DNA of 64,000 bases, from contig CBDHEI010000002.1 of assembly GCA_965262055.1 (NCBI GenBank), positions 1,364,001 through 1,428,000 on the forward strand. The letters run 5' to 3'. Shown piece by piece: positions 58,955-64,000 of this stretch. A program made the translations under genes and the position numbers. Source of the stretch: G958296245 sp965262055. GTDB taxonomy: Bacteria; Chloroflexota; Dehalococcoidia; Lucifugimonadales; G958296245. Under the pieces are notes generated by a model. That model did no database searches. It saw only the letters and a program-made list of their open reading frames with translations, and was not told the DNA's origin. Each line of letters begins with the position of its first letter. Positions within the stretch are counted from its first letter, which is position 1.

Positions 58955-60774
58955 TGGGTGCCTCCAGAGTGGGTACGTTATCAAGATCTAAAGCAGTCTA
59001 TCACGACCAGTCTAGTACTCATGATCACCACTGTGCTCTGCTATGCGGCTACATCGGGTAGTTCCGTTGCTGATTACGGCAAGCCCTGCAGGGTTGATAT
59101 GGGAAATGTGGGGTTACTGGTCTTCGTCGGGGCTGCGATCGCCGCCTTGTCATTCTTGGCGGCCTGCGGCACTAGGGAAGTGGTGAAGGAAGTACCCGTC
59201 GAGGTGGTGGTGGAGAAAGAGGTCATCAAGGAGGTGGAGGTGCCGGTGGTGGTGAGGGAGCAGGTGATCAAGGAGGTGCCTGTCGAGGTGGTCGTGGAGA
59301 GGGAGGTCATCAGGGAGGTGGAGGTGCCTATCGAGGTGGTCGTGGAGAGGGAGGTCATCAGGGAGGTGGAGGTGCCGGTGGTGGTGAAGGAGGTGGAGAT
59401 CAGAGAGGTCGAGAAGATCGTGGAGGTCGAGAGGCCGGCCGAGGAGAAGGTGCTCCGCGTTCGCATGGCCAACATGCCGCCGACGTTCCAGTTCCAGACC
59501 GTCGGCAGCGGCGCCCTGACCATCATCGAGGGCTGGATGTTCTCCAGCCTGGTCCAGGTCGGACCGCAAAACGGCGTCTGGGCTCCGAACCTGGCGGCTG
59601 CCTGGGAGATAAGCGAGGACGCCACCGAGTGGACATTCTTCCTTCAGAAGCATGCCACGTGGCATGATGGCGCGCCTGTAACGGCGCAGGACGTTGCTTT
59701 CAGTGTGAAGAAGTACCTGCACCCGCAGCAGTCCGGCTGGATGCTGAGGAACTGGATAGCGGTGAAGGGCGGCCAGGACTTCCAGGACGGCAAGACGGAC
59801 GAGGTCGCGGGAATTGAGGTGATAGACGACTACACCATCAAGTTCACACTGGAAGCTCCCAACGTCACCTTCCTGGACGAGATTGGCGGTTGGAACGGTG
59901 GGGCCACGCCGGTGATGCCCGCACACATCCTCAAGGACATCCCGGACGACCAGTTCTTCGAGCATGAATACTGGTCCAAGTCACTCATTGGCTCCGGCGC
60001 CTTCAAGTTTGTTGAGTACGTGCCCCAGCAGTACATGGAGGTGGAGGCCAACGACGACTTCTTCTTCGGCAGGCCCAAAATCGACAGGATAATCTTCGTG
60101 ATCATCGGCTCCGCTGACGCGACTCAGATCGCCATGCAGCGGGGCGAGATCGATGTGACCCTCCGAGGCGGCCTATCGCTGGCGGCAAACAAGGAGTTTC
60201 TGGCCGACCCGCGCTTCGACGTTTTCGCCACTCAAGCCGGCCTTATCGTTGGCTACGCTTGGAATGGGCGTATCGAGCACCTCCAGGACCCCCGTGTTAG
60301 GGAGGCTTTCTGGATAGGGCAAGACGAGAAGAGGCTCTGCGAGAGCTTCCACGGAGGCCTGTGTACCACCTACGGCTCGTTCCTAGTACAGGATTGGGTG
60401 TATAAGCCAGAGTGGGACACTAGGTTCCCGTTCAACCCTGACAGAGCAAGGCAGCTCCTCAGTGAGGCCGGCTGGGACCCCAACAGGACGATTACCACGG
60501 AGACGAGGCCCATAACCGACGCCAACCAAAGGGCTGAGCTTGCGGTTCGGCAGCAGATGCTCAGCGAAGCGGGAATCAAGTACGAGATCAAGGAGGTAGA
60601 CGCCGCTGCGGGGCAGAGCAAGTGGTACGACACCCTCGACGCCGAGGTCGTTCGCCATGGCTCATCCACCAGGACCGATCCGGCGCTGAAGATGACCGAG
60701 TGGTTCAGCGACGGCGAGAATGACCCCTTCGGCATGTATGTCCTTAAACCCGACTTCTTCGACGGAGTCCTAAA

Positions 60775-62477
60775 CCCGAATCCACCGAAGGACACCGATG
60801 GACGGCGTGAGGACAGCGGCAGGGTGGGTGAGGGAGCTACAGGGGAGATGGCTGGGCTCATTGGGGTAGATTGGATCGGCGAACGGTCTTCAGTCGCCGC
60901 ATAGGGCCCCTATGGCCCTCTGCGGGAGCTGCGATGCGCGGGATGGCGAGAGAATACGCAGCAGGGAACTCTCGCGGGACCGGGGTGGCACGAGTTTGCA
61001 GGGAAGTTGGGTCAGTTGCAGGCTGGCAGTTCAGGCGGGGAGTGGAATGGCTCGCAGCCGGGCCATGGCGCGAGTGAACTGGGTTTCCCAAGTCCAATGC
61101 TGGGGAAGATGCAGGGTAAGGCGGCGCGCCGAGCGGGTGATCCGTCCCACCAGAGCGAAGACCCGCCGCCTGAGGGTCTTGGTGGTCACGGTCCGTTCGG
61201 CCAGACCGATGCGCGCTGTCCAGCGGGCGAGGTTGTGTGCCATCACCTGCACCGCCAGCCAGGCGCCGTTGGCGGCGAAGCGCCCCGAGGGGAGATGGTT
61301 GAGTCCGACGCCGTGTTTCAGGTCTCGAATGGCGTTCTCGATCTCGGCGTGGCGGCGATGATCGGCCTCCAGTTCCAGGGTTTCCCCGTCCCGGTCGGTG
61401 ATGAAGCCGTGATAGCTGTAGGTGGCGAAGAGGGCCAACTGGGAACCGGGCGTGGGCTTCACCCGCCGGACGATGAGCCGCACCGGCGCGGCGTCGGGTT
61501 CACTCTGGAAGGGGGTATAGGTGGTCTCGGCCACATCGGCGGCGCCGTCCATCCAGTAGGGAATCGGCGTCCAGTCCTGCTCGGGGATCGCCTCAATCAA
61601 CTCCCGCAGGCCTTTGTGCTGGCGGATGGTGATGGAGAAGCGGACACCCATCTCACGGCAGACGGCGACGAGAGCGTGGGCGTAGAAGCCGCTGTCGGCG
61701 CGCACCGTGAGTTGGCCGCTGGCCCCACCGTAGCGCACCCGCCCCACCGTTTCACGCAGGAAGTGGGCAGCGCCGCGAGCGGTGTTGGCACGGCCCTCGC
61801 GCAGCCGGGACATCAGCACGTCGCCGGTTCCGGCGGCGATGGCCAGCAGTGGGTGATAGCCCCGCGCGCCGGTGTAGTTGTGGTGTCGCGCCCCTTCTTT
61901 GTCCAGTCCATAGGTCTCGCAGATGGTGGAGTCCAGGTCGATGGTCAGGGGCAAGTCGCCGGGTCCGGCCCCAGCGGCCCATGCGCGTGCCAGCAACTGG
62001 CGGCTCACCCGGTCGAGTTGACGGACATGCCCCCACCGGAAGCTGCGCAGGAAGGTGCCCAGGGTGGATGGCGCCTTGACCACGCAGCCGAGAACACCGA
62101 CCGTCCCACCAGCACGCAGCGCATCGGCGTCGTCGATGAAGTCGCCGCCCGCCAGCGCGGAAGCGACCAGCGTCAGCAGTTTGTCCCCCGTGTTCGCCCG
62201 CCCCGATGCGCAGCCGAGGTCGAGGTGATGGTCGACGAGTTCCCGCAGGCCCAGGTGCTGTGCAAGGGTGGCCGGCAGGAGCAGGCCGGCATTGGCCACC
62301 AGGCGGTGGTCGTCAAAGACGACGCCGATACGGTCGGGATTGTTCTGTGGCAGCATCTACTGGGTGCTCCTTGTTTCCGGGCGGTTTTCTGTTTCAAAAC
62401 CATTCTCCCAGATTCAGAGGAGCACCCTCTGGCTTCTTCAAGGACTGTCCCCAAAGTCGTCTTTCGGTGGATTCGGG
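60775..62477 (-). mobile_element. IS1380-family element, type X, copy 3 (1703 bp)
   Basis: Ends CCCGAATCCACCGAAGGAC and inverted CCCGAATCCACCGAAAGAC, flanked by perfect 5-base repeats CTAAA (60770-60774 and 62478-62482). Same length as copy 1. It lies in the coding sequence of the substrate-binding lipoprotein. Confidence 0.94.
61031..62356 (-). CDS. IS1380-family transposase (type X, copy 3)
   Basis: Intact 441-residue transposase with TIDLDSTICETYG, VRADSGFYAHAL and AEIENAIRDLKHG supplying Asp, Asp and Glu. It is almost identical to copy 1 (13812): the visible differences are Ser for Pro in GCASGRAN and Thr for Pro in HWTWETQ. With three intact genes in 64 kb the element is probably still active. 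Confidence 0.93.
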   Translation of the reverse strand: MLPQNNPDRIGVVFDDHRLVANAGLLLPATLAQHLGLRELVDHHLDLGCASGRANTGDKLLTLVASALAGGDFIDDADALRAGGTVGVLGCVVKAPSTLGTFLRSFRWGHVRQLDRVSRQLLARAWAAGAGPGDLPLTIDLDSTICETYGLDKEGARHHNYTGARGYHPLLAIAAGTGDVLMSRLREGRANTARGAAHFLRETVGRVRYGGASGQLTVRADSGFYAHALVAVCREMGVRFSITIRQHKGLRELIEAIPEQDWTPIPYWMDGAADVAETTYTPFQSEPDAAPVRLIVRRVKPTPGSQLALFATYSYHGFITDRDGETLELEADHRRHAEIENAIRDLKHGVGLNHLPSGRFAANGAWLAVQVMAHNLARWTARIGLAERTVTTKTLRRRVFALVGRITRSARRLTLHLPQHWTWETQFTRAMARLRAIPLPA

Positions 62478-62850
62478 CTAAAGGGCGCTGCGCTCGTGAA
62501 CCTTGACGAGCGCGCGGCCTACTTCCGGCAGTTCAACGAGGAGGTCCTCTGGAAGCTTCTGCCGATGACCAACATCAATCATACGCCCAGGTCAAGGTCA
62601 AGAGCAAGCGCTTCTACATGCCCATCCTCGGAGAGATTCCGAAGGTGAACCAGTTCCGCAACTTGCCAATCTTCCCCATCCACGCCAACCGGGACGACAA
62701 CTGGGTCTACCACGCGGAGCAGTGGGACATCAGACAGTAGGGAAGGCCTGAGACAGTTCTCGAGCCGCAGAGGGCTCGAGGCAGAACCTAATCGGAGCCC
62801 GTTGGGGGGAGGCCCGGATTCACGGGCGCCCCCCAACGTTCTAAGAGCCC

Positions 62851-63807
62851 ATGCAGCAATACATCCTGCGGCGCCTGCTCATCTCGATCCCCGTCCTGCT
62901 GGTCATCTCCATCATGACCTACGGGTTCGCCAACCTTGTGCCGGGAGACCCCGTCTCCGCAATGGCGGACCCCGAGCTGATGGCCGGTGCGAGTGGCGAC
63001 GCCCTCCGCGAGAGGATGGGGCTCCACAAACCGGTCCACGTACGCTACCTGATCTGGCTACGCGAAGTCCTGAAGGGCAATTTCGGCTACTCCTACCACT
63101 CCCACGAAGCGGTCTTGAAGACCATAAGCCGGCATGTGCTGCCCACCTTGGAGCTCACCTCGGTGTCCCTCGTCCTGTCGGTGGTCTTTGGCACCCTGTT
63201 CGGAGTGATAGCGGCTCTCAGACAGTACAGCGTCTACGACTACGCCTTAAGTCTCGCGGCGCTTCTTGGGGTCTCGATCCCGACGTTCTTCTTCGCGTTG
63301 ATGGCGCTCTACGTGTTCGTTGCCGTGTGGGAGATATTTCCATCTCACGGCATGGTCGACGTCGGACAGGACTTCACGATAACGAGTAATCTCTATCACC
63401 TGGTGCTGCCGGCGCTGGTCCTGTCCATCGATTCGATGGCCGGCAACACGCGCTATGCCCGCACCGCGATGCTGGAGGTGATGGATTCGGACTACGTGCG
63501 AACCGCCCGGGCCAAGGGCCTGACCGAAATGGCTGTGATGGGGAGGCACGCCTTCCGCAACGCGCTGCTGCCGCTTATAACGATCACGACGCTGAGGTTG
63601 CCCTTCCTGTTTAGCGGGGCCCTGATCATCGAGTTCATGTTCGCCTGGCCCGGAATGGGTCGGCTCTCAATTGAGGCTATCTATCTTAGAGATTACACGC
63701 TGCTGATGGGACTTACGATGATAATCACTACCTTGGTCTTGGGAGCGAATCTCTTGGCCGACGTACTGTACGCTTATGCCGATCCGCGCATCCGCGTAAG
63801 GGACTAG
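62851..63807 (+). CDS. peptide ABC transporter permease (DppB type)
   Basis: A 318-residue inner-membrane permease with six helices. The N-terminus YILRRLLISIPVLLVISIMT and FANLVPGDPVSAM near residue 29 are typical of DppB/OppB proteins, and the ATPase-coupling EAA loop is DSDYVRTARAKGLTEMAVMG near 210. LRLPFLFSGALIIEFMFAWP near 248 and the final YAYADPRIRVRD complete the family pattern. It follows the broken substrate-binding gene after 110 bases. Its stop codon TAG is also the first three bases of the MITE-like repeat, which then separates it from the next transporter gene. Confidence 0.92.
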   Translation: MQQYILRRLLISIPVLLVISIMTYGFANLVPGDPVSAMADPELMAGASGDALRERMGLHKPVHVRYLIWLREVLKGNFGYSYHSHEAVLKTISRHVLPTLELTSVSLVLSVVFGTLFGVIAALRQYSVYDYALSLAALLGVSIPTFFFALMALYVFVAVWEIFPSHGMVDVGQDFTITSNLYHLVLPALVLSIDSMAGNTRYARTAMLEVMDSDYVRTARAKGLTEMAVMGRHAFRNALLPLITITTLRLPFLFSGALIIEFMFAWPGMGRLSIEAIYLRDYTLLMGLTMIITTLVLGANLLADVLYAYADPRIRVRD

Positions 63808-63958
63808 CAGGTTGCTGAAATACGGGGAGTGCAGAGGGGCGGAGCCCCCCTGGTAGAGAGTCTTGAGGGTGTCCCTCAGACATAATTTTCCCTCCTTCCT
63901 GCCTGGAAGAGGAAGGAGTCTGAAGAAGGTCAGGAAGAGTTTTTCGGCAGCCTGCTAA
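63804..63958 (+). repeat. MITE-like repeat, copy B (about 155 bp)
   Basis: Ends TAGCAGGTTGCTGAAATA and TTTTTCGGCAGCCTGCTA are inverted repeats of about 18 bases. Inside are the hairpins GGGGCGGAGCCCC, GAGGG-TGT-CCCTC and CTCCTTCC/GGAAGGAG. Same order and motifs as copy A at 45055. It lies between two genes of the peptide transporter operon. No open frame. Confidence 0.82.
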
Positions 63959-63981
63959 AGAATGGAGCTCAGGAGGAAACC

Positions 63982-64000
63982 ATGGCAACTCCCGGCGCTG
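63982..64000 (+). CDS. start of the next transporter gene (partial)
   Basis: ATG 63982 follows AGGAGGAAACC, a strong ribosome binding site, and gives MATPGA before the window ends. From the order of Dpp/Opp operons it is probably the second permease (DppC type), but only six codons are visible. Confidence 0.5.

Larger units (their letters stand above)
59099..62740 (+). pseudogene. peptide/nickel ABC transporter substrate-binding lipoprotein, broken by IS insertion and a frameshift
   Basis: The 5' part (59099-60774) encodes a lipoprotein leader ending LSFLAAC, then about 90 residues of Lys/Arg-Glu-Val repeats (EVPVEVVVEKEVIKEVEVP type), then an SBP_bac_5 domain with MANMPPTFQFQTVGSGALTI, FFLQKHATWHDGAPVTAQDV and a long C-terminal lobe to DFFDGVL. 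IS type X follows. The 3' part resumes at 62478: rejoined across one CTAAA it reads GVLKGAALVNLDERAAYFRQ. Near 62578 the frame shifts, after which AQVKVKSKRFYMPILGEIPK leads to a normal end WVYHAEQWDIRQ at TAG 62740. The family binds oligopeptides for a Dpp/Opp transporter; the permease follows. Confidence 0.87.

Noticed and set aside
58334..59098. N-terminal extension of the peptide-binding protein frame
   Set aside because: It runs antisense through an IS1380-type transposase; the lipoprotein signal peptide begins at ATG 59099.
59185..59440. CRISPR-like regular repeat
   Set aside because: The repeats are tandem codons inside an open frame with no unique spacers; they encode the Glu-Val-Lys stalk.

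Overview
High-GC bacterial chromosome fragment, most likely from the Chloroflexota (Dehalococcoidia/SAR202-like). I infer this from a GreA with an N-terminal recombinase-like domain as I recall it in Dehalococcoidia, an alternative complex III operon, and ABC binding proteins with long Glu-Val-Lys repeats after the lipobox. No rRNA, tRNA or CRISPR array was recognised, so the placement rests on gene content only.

Layout. 1-3.3 kb: metallo-beta-lactamase-fold hydrolase and an acyl-CoA synthetase/ACP/acyltransferase fusion. 3.3-13.5 kb: accessory stretch with a response-regulator remnant, an orphan protein, two tandem three-module lipoproteins, an M24 peptidase, a Phd/VapC toxin-antitoxin pair with a clear promoter-operator, an SDR, a cupin, a DUF418 remnant, a hexapeptide-repeat protein and a frameshifted HELAH-motif protein. 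13.5-18.8 kb: an IS1380-family element containing two copies of a different IS1380-family element. 18.9-24.0 kb: def-cca-secD-secF behind a good promoter. 24.1-28.9 kb: leftward catabolic cluster (RraA-like, beta-helix protein, Gfo/Idh/MocA, SDR) with two lesions. 28.9-29.4 kb: hicB and a broken hicA. 29.5-37.9 kb: alternative complex III, seven co-directional subunit genes plus a small leading membrane protein. 37.9-42.5 kb: DtxR-type regulator, GNAT, FAH-family enzyme, RRM protein, and a leftward gene joining an ECF-type sigma factor to a complete citrate synthase. 42.6-48.4 kb: proBA, aldo-keto reductase, decayed antitoxin, aspartyl-protease-like protein, enolase-superfamily dehydratase. 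48.4-51.1 kb: response regulator/histidine kinase/response regulator. 51.8-57.0 kb: glutamine synthetase family, SnoaL-like, greA fusion, 2-oxoacid dehydrogenase E1-beta and E2. 57.6-64 kb: peptide ABC-transporter locus hit by two IS1380-family elements and a MITE-like repeat.

The strongest unusual signal is the sigma factor-citrate synthase gene (40810-42467). Its two halves are in one frame, while its well-supported start codon lies in another frame, one -1 shift away at a T5 run; a decayed citrate synthase N-terminal fragment lies 0.65 kb downstream. Other notable structures are the nested IS with readable target duplications, the homogenised lipoprotein tandem, a MITE-like family just after stop codons, and an alternative complex III with split ActB and adjacent NrfD-like subunits.

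Many genes carry single frameshifts or stops (12744, 24820, 27044, 29160, 42403, 57620, 62578 and the host IS transposase). Some sit at homopolymers and may be consensus errors; the clean in-frame stops and the IS insertions look more like real decay.
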